A stretch of 64,000 bases of DNA, taken from assembly GCA_009746045.1 (NCBI GenBank), contig RPFO01000389.1:1499982-1563981 (forward strand), read 5' to 3'. The DNA is from Mesostigma viride (Eukaryota > Streptophyta > Mesostigmatophyceae > Mesostigmatales > Mesostigmataceae). Positions within the stretch are counted from its first letter, which is position 1. Each line of letters begins with the position of its first letter. A program made the translations under genes and the position numbers. The notes under the pieces are model-generated. The model did not search any database, was not told the origin of the DNA, and saw only the letters and a list, made by a program, of their open reading frames with translations. Below, piece by piece: positions 39,072-50,010 of the stretch.

Positions 39072-40262
39072 TCACGGGTGTTGCATCGTCATGCGCTTGC
39101 GCAACACTGCGTACTGCGGGGCAGCCTCCCGCGCCTCCTTGGTGAGTGCATCCGCGGGATTGAGTTCATCCGCGATGTGCTGGAGACGCGTGACGCAGGA
39201 GGCCGCCTCAGCGAGTACGAGGTAATCAACGTCCTGTGACCGCGCATAGGGATTGTCAAGGAAGGCCAAACAACTTTGTGAGTCAGTGTGCACCGTGCTA
39301 GTCCAGTGAAGAGTGAACCCACACGAGCCAAATACCCAACCCAGCAAGTACCGCAGCCACATGCCATGTGAGATAGCTGAAACAATGCCCCGGCATTCAG
39401 CCGTGTTGGGGCTAGTGGCAATGCGGCTGTGCAAGCGCGAGTACCAATCTAACAACATGCCAGGCTGGCCCTCATTGCTGATAAAGAACAGCGCCCCCAT
39501 GCGGGCCCGCACTTGGCTGACTGTGCGCGTCTCTAGATTAGCATCCGTCACTATCTCGAGGTGCACCGGCTGTAAGCAATCAAGCCCACGAAGCACAATG
39601 CCGGGCGTCATGGCCAGCTGCCGCCGAACATGAATGGACCCTAGTCCTTCCAGCACATCATCGGGCAGGCGAGCGAGCACTGCCAAATCAGGTGCCACCG
39701 TGTCCGCCAACCACCCGAGCTTGCCCTTAACCGAGGGCCCATGGGTTGCCAACAGCGGGGACGGGAGATTGGCCAGCAGGTCAACCACATAGTTGCGGCT
39801 ATCCTGCATGTGCATGACCCATTCGCCAGAACGCGAATCCCGCTGCAACGTAGACTGCACGCCGCAAAATACCACGGGTTTACCCTCCTCATGATCCACC
39901 GCCCTGCCCAGGGGAAACTTAGCCGCCACTGCAGCAAGAAACTGTGTAGCAAAGGTGCGAGGTGCCACCAGCTTGAAGTCGTCACCATGCCACACGAAGA
40001 GGGCTGGCTCGCCAGGGACGCCGGTGGGGACCACAAAGAAGTTAGGATCCGCGCGATGGTACGTGGCCCCTAAGCTCTGCAAGACCTCCTCCGCGGAAAT
40101 GCGGAAGATGATGGGAGAGCTCTGCAGCCCCTCCACCCCTGTCAACAGCTCGATATACTCGCTGCCAATGGTGCCATCCTGCCAGACCACCGGGACCTTC
40201 ACCACGTAGCGGGTGCCTTGCCATGTTTGCTGCGCGACCCCAGCGTCGCTGTGGAGGATGCC
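39072..40262 (-). CDS. pol: C2 reverse transcriptase (most) and RNase H
   Basis: The minus strand encodes GVEGLQSSPIIFRISAEEVL, ADPNFFVV, the active-site segment FVWHGDDFKLVAP, and then an RNase H with HLEIVTDANLETRTV, TAECRGIVSAI, HTDSQSCLAFL and ELNPADALTKEARE. The frame is open from 40254 to the stop at 39072. It is separated from its upstream part by PAL-2. HGDD stands in place of the usual YVDD of LTR retrotransposons. Confidence 0.88.
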   Translation of the reverse strand, partial: GILHSDAGVAQQTWQGTRYVVKVPVVWQDGTIGSEYIELLTGVEGLQSSPIIFRISAEEVLQSLGATYHRADPNFFVVPTGVPGEPALFVWHGDDFKLVAPRTFATQFLAAVAAKFPLGRAVDHEEGKPVVFCGVQSTLQRDSRSGEWVMHMQDSRNYVVDLLANLPSPLLATHGPSVKGKLGWLADTVAPDLAVLARLPDDVLEGLGSIHVRRQLAMTPGIVLRGLDCLQPVHLEIVTDANLETRTVSQVRARMGALFFISNEGQPGMLLDWYSRLHSRIATSPNTAECRGIVSAISHGMWLRYLLGWVFGSCGFTLHWTSTVHTDSQSCLAFLDNPYARSQDVDYLVLAEAASCVTRLQHIADELNPADALTKEAREAAPQYAVLRKRMTMQHP

Positions 40263-42022
40263 CCAAACTCACATGTCCTCAATTGAGGACAAAATCCTCC
40301 CAATAAGGACAGCACCTTCAGCAGCAGGTATTGGCGCGAAACCTTGGTCCCAACGGTCATCTGACCCTTTTCCCGCGAAAATGGACTCGGTACCCGGCGC
40401 GGCGCGGTACTGGGGTCGACAGGACCCGTCCGTACCTGTAAATTATGTGGTGGAGAAAAGTACCTATTTTGGTGGGAACGTTGCAATGCGTGCGTGTGTT
40501 CCCGCAAATTGCGGCTATGGGGTCGAGCCAGGTCCGAGGCTTGCCTGAACTATACAGGCGATCGTTTTGCCCCGGACCAAGACAGAATTATAGATCGACG
40601 TCTAGAGCTTCCGCCCAAGCTGTTTTTGGGGGGCATTCGCTTTTTATTCTCTAAAAAATTCTTTGATGAACGGAATTTGTCTAGTTTGCAGAAAAACGGG
40701 AGGCGGCGTAGATTGCATGACAAGCCGGTATACTGCTCTGTGATGCGCGCTTTTTTCTTGACATTAGCAACGGATACCGTGAGGGTGGGTATTGTTACGC
40801 TTTCGGGTTCAAGGGCGAGTTCTGGGTACAAGTATTTTGGGCGGTTGGAAGCGTTAAATATACCCAGTTTTTATGTCGTCAGATCGTCGTTGCGCCTGGC
40901 GACGACGGCGGTGGGCGCGAGCCATAGATTTCATTTGCCGCAAGGCTGGGTGCTGCCCGCGCGTCCCCATGCTTTCTTTTATAATTTTCGAGCCTTTCCG
41001 CGCATCTGGCCGGCTGGGAGCACGTCGAGAAGCCGTCTCCGGACATCATCCGCATCCGTTTCTTCATATAAATTGCGACAACACATGTCGTAGGTTGTTA
41101 TTCGATTACATTGTATGATTTCGATTGTGTATTATGCCCAGCCCCTTCATTTTCATGCCGCTGTTGAATGGGGAGAGGCGAGTGTTAGCTGGCCACCGTT
41201 TTTTCCTTCCGTTCCGTCAATGCAAAGGTAATCGTTATCTGCATGGCCAACGCTGGCGTTAAAAGCAATGCCTTGCTTGCTATGGTAAGCGTAGTGTGGA
41301 TAGTTTCTTGTTGCTGCCTTGTTGCTGAAAGTTTTTCCAAGGCTTTCTGGGATCTTGCCTATATGGTTTCTGACATATAACCCTTTTTCTAGAGGGAGCT
41401 AGGTAGAGGAGTTGCCTTGTCATGTTGGCGTTCTGCTGCTGTGATAGCCTCTTCGTCTTTGCAATACCTATAATGAGCCCTTTATATTGCATGCATGGCT
41501 CTAGTAAGGGTGCTAAAGCACCATGGTGTCACCTAAGCGTCCTACGAAGACCTAGGACCTTACTTGGCCACTGAAAACCTGTCCTTAGCCTAGTTTGGCT
41601 TAGCTAGCTTTCCTTGTGCTCTGCCAAGTGCAATTGCTCGTATCGGGGTCCTGGCCGTCTGTCATAGCTTTCCGTGGGGTGGCCAAGCATGGGCAGCCCC
41701 GGGGTGGCTGCCACATGTTAGGGAGGTGTCCTATGGGTTTGGTGACCGCTTGTGGTCCTTGGAAGCATGGTCTTTATGTCTCATTCTCTCGTGCATTCAA
41801 GTGGAGGGTTTTTCTTGGTTGCCGATGCAGGCCCCCCTGCACCTAACAATTCATAATTAAACAGGAAATGCGCACATATGGATGATGTTAAGCATTGGAA
41901 CTCTCAAACACATCATAAATGATCATGGTTCAAAGCCCCATGCTTACTTTTTTGTGTGTGAGAGAGTTATTAACAGTATTGCACTGTCCTCAATTGAGGA
42001 CAAAACTGTTGGGTGTCAGCCA
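40263..42022. mobile_element. PAL-2, relative of PAL-1, inserted in C2 pol
   Basis: About 1760 bp. The target duplication is AGGAATGCC, preserved in slightly changed form on each side (40255-40262, 42023-42031), while C1 at 55530-55540 shows the empty site. TGTCCTCAATTGAGGACA, a perfect palindrome, lies near each end (40274-40291 and 41985-42002). An internal AAAAGTACCTATTTTGG is shared with PAL-1. The 8-9-bp duplication suggests a Mutator-like or hAT mechanism. The extreme ends are not clearly inverted repeats. No transposase is seen. Confidence 0.75.
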
Positions 42023-42031
42023 AGGAATCCC

Positions 42032-42628
42032 CGCTGAAAGTCACCGCACCACATCCCGTAGTCCTTGCCCGCGTTCCGCTTGCCCAAGTAGATGACCGTC
42101 AGTAGCCGATGCGAAACATGGTTGAGCCCAGGGGTATAAAGATCCTTGGCATCCAGCGGGGAGGACCCCTTCGTCTCCGTGACCACGGGCCTTACCCGGA
42201 ACACCACCGAAGAGTTGGTCTCGTCCGGCTTGTAGGTGAGCACGAACTTCAACCGCAACCGCGTGGCCCCGGCTGGCACACTCTCCAATCCTCGGTAGAC
42301 CTCGCGCTCTCGCCACTGCTCCTTGGCTCGAATGAACGCGTCGCGCCACAAAGCAAACTTGAGAGGATCTTGACAGTCCAGGACAAGTTGCTCCCACGTC
42401 ACAGGGCTATCCGCCGCCAGTGAGTGTGAGTGGAGGCCGAAGCTGCGCGGGTGCCAATCCTGAGGCTGAATGATGGACTGGACGAGCGGCGGTGTGGAAA
42501 ACGCCGCTACGGTAAGCGCCGCACGACGCCGGGCTGCCCGACCACCACCCCCAATGGAGCGTGGTACTCGCGAAGCGGGATGCTGCCCACCCCCGCGACT
42601 GACAGCAAGTCAGCGGACACTGAGAACC
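42032..42628 (-). CDS. pol: C2 protease-like C-terminus and start of RT
   Basis: The minus strand continues from the protease-like region (GFSVSADLLSV and the following linker) through the RT start: LRLKFVLTYKPDETNSSVVF, RVRPVVTETKG, LYTPGLNHVSHRLLTVIYLG and CGDFQRGFL, the first catalytic Asp region. Small changes relative to C1 lie near 42500-42600. It is bounded by PAL-2 on one side and B1 on the other. Confidence 0.8.
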
Positions 42629-42633
42629 CCGGG

Positions 42634-43277
42634 AGTTAGCATTTTGGGCAACCAATATGCTAAGTGGATACAGTTTGGAAAGACCTTTCCAACGCCGTGC
42701 TGACCGCCTGAAACAGACAAGGGACGAGAAAGATATCAAGTCCCGAAGTCCTAGCCATCCGTGGCCGACTAGGGTGCAGTCCTCTGGTGTAGTGGACAGG
42801 ACACGTGGCAGGCCGTGCCTGCACAGGCTTAGCCTGTCTATCACGTGACTGTGGTCCACGTAGACCAGGAGGAGCAGCAGCCTGTGACTAGTAGGGTACT
42901 GGCACTGGCACAAGGCTGCAAGGATACTAGGCCTTGCAGGCTTGTGACAGGTCCTGTACTTCCTAGGTTGCAGAGTCTAGGCAAATCCAGTACGTCCTGG
43001 CTCTGCACTGATGCCAGTGGACGTTGTGGATTTGCCTGCACGCCTGCACGTGCCTCGTCATGCCGATGGGAACGAGGAACAACGCAAGGATATAGCTTGG
43101 TCATGGGGGATGACCAGCTATCTCGGAAAGCACGAACCGTGGGTGCCACCTTGGTCGTGGAAGTGCCCATTGTGGTCGTGGCCTGGTGAACAGATTTAAG
43201 GTTGCTGCCTTGCAACATTGGCTAAGACGCGCTGTGAAAGACCAAGAGCTCACATACGTTGGGAGCTCTTTCTAACT
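42634..43277 (+). repeat. 5' LTR of B1 (644 bp)
   Basis: It begins AGTTAGCATTTTGGGC and ends CTCTTTCTAACT. A strong hairpin, AAGAGCTC / GAGCTCTT with an 11-nt loop (43244-43270), lies seven bases before the LTR end. Confidence 0.92.
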
Positions 43278-43288
43278 CGTATTATTGT
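43278..43288 (+). promoter_or_regulatory. Primer-binding position of B1, complementary to the 3' UTR
   Basis: CGTATTATTGT follows the LTR. The exact complement ACAATAATACG is at 50693-50703, between pol and the purine tract. Confidence 0.65.
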
Positions 43289-43302
43289 CTCCTTACTTCT
43301 TC

Positions 43303-44120
43303 ATGTCCAACGTGCCGAGGGAACAGGCCATTGAGCCTTCGCAAAGCCAGAGCTCGCAGCCGCAGCTTCGGGCAGGCGCCCCGGAGCGATCACGACCTTT
43401 TCATCCCTACGCTCATCCGAGCACTGCAACAACCTTCGTCCAGGCGGCGTACCTGGCAAGGGGGCTGGCGAAGAAAGGTTGGGTAGCAGTTTGCGGAACT
43501 GCAGCAGGGCCGGCGGCGAGCGACCCCATTGTGATGCAGATTGAGGCTTCGACAGCTCCCGGCGAATTGTCGCGAGAGGCCGTCGAAAAGTTTGTGTCAA
43601 TACGGGACGAGCTGTCCTCGACCATTTACGGTCTGGAGGTAGCTCACCAGGGCGGGCACGTGACCGTGTCGCAGCTGGATTTGGCGCGGGAGGCTCTGGG
43701 CCAGATCGTGGCCATTGGGCTGGGAGCAGCGCGACTGTTCAATCATCAGGTGGCAACGTCTGTGCTGGGCGCGGGAGTAGAAGTCCCGGACGTGATCAGG
43801 CAAGCGCAGGCGCGCGAAGTCGACAACCCCTGGTCGACAACAGAGGTGGTTTCACAAACGTGCGAGCATCTCGTGAACATTCTTTTGCAGGAGTCACGGG
43901 GTAACGCAGACCGGTGGGTGATAACCACACGACCATTTGGGATTTGGTCAACACTTGATACACCGCGGGCGGCGGAACCAGACGCACACGATCCAGTGGT
44001 CGAGGTCATCACGGGTCGGGAGGTAACGCCAGAAGACTTCCATTACCAATTCGTTGATCAGCCAGAAGGGATCATCGAACGTTCATCTCAGCAGATAGAT
44101 CAGGGCGACGGTACCGTGGA
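43303..44120 (+). CDS. ORF1 of B1, unknown protein, C-terminus replaced
   Basis: It starts at ATG 43303, 25 bp after the LTR. About 273 codons are intact and give the best view of the N-terminal two thirds: FHPYAHPSTATTFVQAAYLAR, KKGWVAVCG, VSIRDELSSTIYGLEVAHQG, QLDLAREALGQIVAIGLG, ARLFNHQVATSVLG, NPWSTTEVVSQTCEHLVNIL, WVITTRPFGIWSTLDTPR, EVITGREVTPEDFHYQFVD and RSSQQIDQGDGT. The frame then runs into the inverted 3' UTR/LTR piece and stops at 44178. Function unknown. The position, directly after the primer site and before gag, would make it the first protein translated from the genomic RNA. Confidence 0.8.
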
Positions 44121-44785
44121 GGGCCCAGGTTCCTGCCTCCTTTTGGGAAACAACATATACGCCCTTGGACCAGGCTAGGTGTACTGGCCAGTGAATCAGA
44201 GGTCACCCCAGGTTATCCCCTGACCCCTTGGTCAGCTCAAGTTAGAAAGAGCTCCCAACGTATGTGAGCTCTTGGTCTTTCACAGCGCGTCTTAGCCAAT
44301 GTTGCAAGGCAGCAACCTTAAATCTGTTCACCAGGCCACGACCACAATGGGCACTTCCACGACCAAGGTGGCACCCACGGTTCGTGCTTTCCGAGATAGC
44401 TGGTCATCCCCCATGACCAAGCTATATCCTTGCGTTGTTCCTCGTTCCCATCGGCATGACGAGGCACGTGCAGGCGTGCAGGCAAATCCACAACGTCCAC
44501 TGGCATCAGTGCAGAGCCAGGACGTACTGGATTTGCCTAGACTCTGCAACCTAGGAAGTACAGGACCTGTCACAAGCCTGCAAGGCCTAGTATCCTTGCA
44601 GCCTTGTGCCAGTGCCAGTACCCTACTAGTCACAGGCTGCTGCTCCTCCTGGTCTACGTGGACCACAGTCACGTGATAGACAGGCTAAGCCTGTGCAGGC
44701 ACGGCCTGCCACGTGTCCTGTCCACTACACCAGAGGACTGCACCCTAGTCGGCCACGGATGGCTAGGACTTCGGGACTTGATATC
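44121..44785 (-). repeat. Inverted fragment of B1's own 3' UTR and LTR
   Basis: 44121-44239 is the reverse complement of about 50788-50912 (3' UTR). 44240-44785 is the reverse complement of the LTR from its exact end (AACT) inward, truncated before the LTR start. The LTR end is joined directly to the 3' UTR sequence, as expected if an LTR end attacked the element's own DNA (auto-integration). An A+T-rich ATT repeat (44790-44815) follows. Confidence 0.85.
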
Positions 44786-44819
44786 TTTCTTAATTATTAT
44801 TATTATTAATTATTAAATA

Positions 44820-46440
44820 TTATTTTTCTTAACCAGACTGATGGCTCCTTGCGTGCTCTGGAGCTTGTAATCCTCAGCATAAGGAAGCCAGAACCTGCCT
44901 GCAAGGCTATCCAGTCCCATGGCAGCAATGCCACCTCCGCTGTGCAGGGCCAAGGTGATGTCCCCGGGTACCCAGCCCGTGATGGGGCAAGGCCCAACAA
45001 GCGTAAGCGCTTCAGGCGCCAGAGGCAGGGGGCTCAGGGTGGCAAGGGTGCAGGTCCCCAAGGAGGGGTTGGGGGCCAGCAAGCTGGTGGTCAGCAGGGT
45101 AAGGGTGGCCAAGGGCAAGGCAAGGGCCAAGCTCAAGGCAACCAGGGCAAGCAGGGTGGGCAGCCTCAGGGAGGCCAGGGGAAGCCTGGCAAGGGTGGGG
45201 CTGGGTCTGGGAAGAAGGGTGGAGCATGTTTTGTATGTGGCAAGGAAGGTCACTGGCGTCGTGAGTGTCCTGATGTCGCGTCTGCGTGCCACAATCTCCG
45301 GCGCCACCATGGCGGCTGGCCACTCAGCTTAATTTGGTAAAACCCAAATGAGCTGAGCTGACGTGCCTGCCTTAACTGCATGCCCTGTGGGGTGGGCGAG
45401 GACCTGTCCCATGATTGCCCCAGCAAGGATATTCAAACGCGGCACGCGACGGTACACAAGGGGATCAAGAAGGTGGTCATCAGGCACGAGGGACAGTTCC
45501 TTGTCCTCGGCTGAGAGCCCTCTTTTCATTACTCGAAGAGACTACACGCTGCGTGAGAGTCCTCTTCGACTATGAACCAAACCATTCGTCATGCCACACG
45601 CATGACACACGCCACACTTGTCAGTCCAGCCAGGAATGCCAAAACTATCTTGCTGCCTGAACCATGCAAATAGAAACCGCATTCCAGTTGCCGTCCTGGC
45701 TTTCTACCACACATGCCAACAAAAGCAGGAAGGCATCCCGACAAATCTAAATTGCTACCCTGTTGCCGATCTCATCTCCTAGAGGCTCCGGCATTTCTGT
45801 CCCTGGGAATGTCCGACATTGAGTCACGTCCAGCAAGGTCGAAGCATAATATCCTTCAGACAATCTGCACGCTCACACCTTGCGTGTGAGTGGCCCAGCA
45901 AACATTGCGTCTAATCGTTCCTTTCTAGAAGAAATCCCTTTGTAGGGCTGCCAGCGATTTCGCATTCATTCCAGCGATCTGGCTCCGCACCGCAAATTGT
46001 CCTTTTTCATTTTCTGTCCAGTCCTCATAACGTTGACCCGCTATTCTACACCACAAAGACACCTGGCCTGTCAATAGCCTCGGCGCTGTTGAAGTCCAGC
46101 ATGCAGTCCAGCTTCAGCTCCAGCTGTCCACTAACACGCGTATGATCCTCTCGACGCTGCGCACTTGTGCTGCCGTCCGCTCAAGTCAGTGCTGCGCGCC
46201 CAGCTGTGCCTGGCCCGGCGCGCATGCACGTACACTTTCGTCCGCTCTTATGAGCACTGCAAGTGCTAGTGTCCCCCCCCGGTCACTAGCCTTTGTCGAA
46301 AATGCGTAGAAAACAAATTCCTTGCGCACGTCACCGGTCTTGTGCATAGTGGGCGCCGCCCGGATGACATAGCTCGCGTCCGTGACACTGACAGGAAGGC
46401 CAAGCCTGCTGGGGCAGGAGGCCAGTCTGGGCAGCAGTGA
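44820..46440 (+). pseudogene. gag: B1 gag C-terminal half with zinc knuckle
   Basis: It begins inside gag at QTDGSLRALELVILSIRKPEPAC; the capsid start is missing. A basic Gly/Gln-rich stretch leads to C-FV-C-GKEG-H-WRRE-C (CX2CX4HX4C). The end of gag is split by TIR-1 (45274-46387) right after CPD. Removing TIR-1 and one CTGA copy restores the frame, which ends at UGA 46438-46440. The UGA is followed by CUA and pol continues in the same frame. Confidence 0.85.
45274..46387. mobile_element. TIR-1, small DNA element in B1 gag
   Basis: 1114 bp, with CTGA on both sides (45270-45273, 46388-46391). The ends TGTCGCGTCTGCGTGC and, inverted, TGTCACGGACGCGAGC match at 11 of 16. The gag frame is restored when it is removed, so the limits are well supported even though the family is unknown. 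No transposase is seen. Confidence 0.65.
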
Positions 46441-46443
46441 CTA
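46438..46443 (+). promoter_or_regulatory. Candidate readthrough stop UGA-CUA between gag and pol
   Basis: UGA followed by CUA is the best-known strong readthrough context in eukaryotic and viral mRNAs. Pol is open in the same frame directly after it, with no nearby in-frame ATG. Confidence 0.65.
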
Positions 46444-49400
46444 GCTACATCATCCCCTGTAAATAGTCAATCACCTCTAGGGGAAGGTGTGCTGGATGTA
46501 CATAAGGACGGGGGTGTGCCCCTTGTACAGCACCAAGGGTGTAAAGATGTTGTTCTTCCACTGGATTGCAATAACAATGCTGCAGCTGAATTCCCTATGC
46601 CTCATGCAGGTGGTGGGTCTCCAGCAGGTGCTGGCCTGGAGGGCCAAAGGACCTTGCTGGAAGGGCCTGGAGCGGTCCAGGGTGCAGGACCTGACTTGGG
46701 GCGTCAGGACGGCCTGCAGGGAAGCCCTGGAACCTCAGGAGTGGATCATGTGTCCCCACACACGGTTCAGACGTCTCGCCAGGTCAGTACTGACAGAGTG
46801 CTGAGCTATGCTGAGGCTGGCCATAGGTTGCATCACATGTTTGGGCATTCTGGGCAGGCAGCAATGTTTGCTTGGAAGCTAGGTAGGGAGCCTTTGTGGG
46901 AGGCTTGCCAGGCTGCTGCTGAGAACTGTGGTTGCCAGGAGAATGCTGTTCACCCACCTCAGTCCCATGCTAGGGAGCCTGCTAGGGAGCGTGGCGACAT
47001 CCAGATGGATATCCAGCATATCAGGGGCTTGTATATATTGGTGGGGTGGACAGGTTCAGTAGATACAGGCTGATAGACGTTCTGCCTGGTATGCAGGAGC
47101 ACCACTTGTTGTTGGGTATGAAGGCCCTGATCCCAGGCTTTGGGGTGTGCAAGAGTGTGCAGGCAGACTTGCAGTTTGACTGTTTGCTCAAGCATCAGGA
47201 CCAGCTGCCTTGTAAGCTGGTAGTAGTCCCCAGGGAGAGTCATGGGCAGCAAGGGGCTGTAGAGAGATCCATACGTGAAGTGAAGACAGTGGTGCTAGCA
47301 GCAGAGTCAGTGCCACTTGTGGCATCTGCCTTAGAGAGGGCAGCCTGGTGTAAGGGGATAGAAGAGCAGCTGAACCACAGGGTTAACTATTACTTTGATG
47401 GTGTGGCTGTCTCTCCCCTGGCCCTGCAGTATAGCTTGTTGCCTGAGAACGTGGTGCAGGCCAGTCTTAGGAAGGCAGATAGGTTATTTGCCCAGCTGAG
47501 ACGTAAGGACAAGAACTGGAATGTGCTGAGGCCTCAGGTGGGGCTGAAGGTCAGGATGTGGAAGGAACCATCTATTCCAGGCAAGCGGGGGAAGTGGCAG
47601 GATGGGGTTGTCACTCGTGTGGAGGAAGCTAACAGATCTTGCCTGGTGGCTTTGGAAAAGGATCCAAGGCACGTGTACAGGTTGTCCTGGGCTCATGTCA
47701 AGGAGAGAAGGCCACATGCAATCTGGCCTGCAGACGGGCCAGGCCCTCCCAGCTGGGTTGAGGAGCCAGGCCAGAGCCAGGCAGCAGCAGCTAACAATCC
47801 TCTGGTGGTGGATGATGGTCTGTCCCTGCTGGAAGATGACGAGCAGGAGGAGGCTGCTGAAGCAACTGTCACAAGGCCAGAGGGGACGGGGCAGCCACCT
47901 AAGGCCCGGGGGCCTCTCATGGCGGACGTCATCCGAGCACTCATGCGCAGCAAACATGATCCCAAGGTATCCAAGCTCACGGGGTGGGGGTCGTGCTGGG
48001 CAGCTACAATGGAGGTAGATACCAACTCACAGGTGTCTGTCATCAGGGAAGAGGATGCTGTAGGCTTACAGATGTCCCATCCCAGTTGCCTTGCTGTGTC
48101 TGATTTCTCAGGAAAGGTGTCCATGAAGATCCTTGGGGAAGTGAGTGTGCCTATCTTAGGGGTGCCCACCACGTTCTGTGTGGTAGAGGGCTATCAGGGG
48201 CCTGCCATTCTGGGTCAGAACTTCTTGTGCATGCCAGGGGTTACTTTGACCTCTGATGAGTTGGCACTAGAAGGCAGGGGCAGCCTCCCCCTTGAAAGAT
48301 ATCACTATTCCCAGGGTCTTGCAGTGGCGGTGAAGGCTGTTAGGAGTCAGCCAGCTGAGGGTCCTCAAGGTCAGGAGCCCATAGCTGAGGACTTGTTGAT
48401 AATCCCAACCACCTTTGATCCAAGGCAGTTAGGGGTAAACAGGTACCAGATAGCTGCTCACAGTCCTATTCCCTGGCGCCAGCTAGTCGAGATGATGCAA
48501 AGCCCCAAGATGGCTAAGGCATGGACTCTTGGCTTTGTTGCTTCTGGGCATGAGTGGATAGTTTCCAACTGTGCAGAACCTGTGGATGAGCTGCCAGAAG
48601 TTCACCAGCTGCTCAGATTGATGTTTGTCCTCAAGCTCAAGGAGGTAGATGGTGTCCAGGTGCCACATGTCAGACCAGTTGTAACCGAGTATCATGGCAC
48701 TGGCCAGTTGTTAGATGAGGAGCTCTATACTCCAGGGATGCTGCATGACACGTGGAGGATTCTGCTGTGTATATTTCTGTCTTTTCTGGTTAAGGGTGTG
48801 CCCTATAGCTCTGTGCTGATTGATTTCAAGAGGGCTTTTCTCAAGGGTGACCAAGATCAGGCTAGGCAGACTTGGAGAGATATCCCTCCTTTCTTTGTGA
48901 CTGTACCTGCTGTATGGAGAGCAGAGATAAAGGCCAGGTACCTGAGAATTCTGAAAGGGTTGGAAGGTCTCAGGTCCAGTCCCATTATCTGGAGAAAGAG
49001 CCTAGAGAAATTCTTGAAGAATACTTGTGGGTTTTCTGTGTCTCCAGTGGATCCCTGTTTGTTCCAAGGGTCCCACAATGGCCTTCCTGTCTTTGCCTCA
49101 CTGCATGGTGATGACCTGCATCTCATAGGTCCACCAGACTGGGTTGAGGCTGTCTTGGCTAAGATCCAGAAGCGGTTTGAGCTGGGTAAGATACAGCACA
49201 TGGTGGAGAATGAGCCTATGGTCTTCTGTGGCATGCAGGCTACGTTGTTCCAAGCCAAGGGCTCGTGGTTCATCAGGATGGAGGGTGGTAAGGACTACCC
49301 ACAGCAGATTGTGATGCATTGCAGGAGCCCATCACGCAGGCTAGGTGTGCTACCATCAGGGGCATGCTGGCATGGCTTGCAAGTATATGTGCCCCTGACT

Positions 49401-50010
49401 TGCTGGTTCTGAGTCGACTTACTGATTCCCAGCTGGTTGAGGTGGGTGCTGAGAGTGTGGTGCAGGCTGTCATGATGTCTCCCCCTCTCATACTGGGTCC
49501 TGTGGATTTGTACAAGCCCCTTGACATGGTTCTCTATGTGGACAGTTCTATGGATAATAGGAAGGTCACAGAGGTCAGGGGAGGGCAGCAGCATTAGTTA
49601 CCCTGGAGCAAGATCACACCTCACTTGTTACCTGGTACAGTCGGTTGCAGAACAGGGTTACACCCAGCAGTGATATTGCTGAGTGCAGGGCAATCTGTGA
49701 AGGGCTGCATACTGCTCTTTACTTGAGGGAGCTCTTCTACCAGCTATGTCAAGTGGCTTCCTGTAGGTTGCAGCTGCACACACTGGTGAGGACTGATAGC
49801 ATGGGCATGGTGCAATTTGTGCACAGGCAGCTGGCCAGGAGCAGGGACCTTGACTACTTGTTGCTCAAGGAGATGTCCTACCTAGCTCACATTGAACATG
49901 TGCCTGGTGTGGACAACCCTGCAGATGCCCTCACCAAGCTGGAGGAGAAGGCGGAGAGGCAGTACCCCCTGCTCCGTGGGCTCATGGACCCCTTACACGG
50001 GCGGCCATAG
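46441..50010 (+). pseudogene. pol: B1 pol: INT, protease-like, RT, RNase H, three frameshifts
   Basis: Nearly collinear with the intact B2 pol. Integrase: RGDIQMDIQHIRGLY, QADLQFDCL, HGQQGAVERSIREVK, SH3-like tail. Protease-like: EVDTNSQVSVI ... AILGQNFL. RT: VLIDFKRAFLKGD and SLHGDDLHLIG. RNase H: LYVDSSMDNRKV, AECRAICEG, RTDSMGMV, PADALTKL. One-base deletions relative to B2 lie near 47046 (in a G-run), 49310 and 49580. Otherwise most of the protein is well preserved. Confidence 0.9.
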
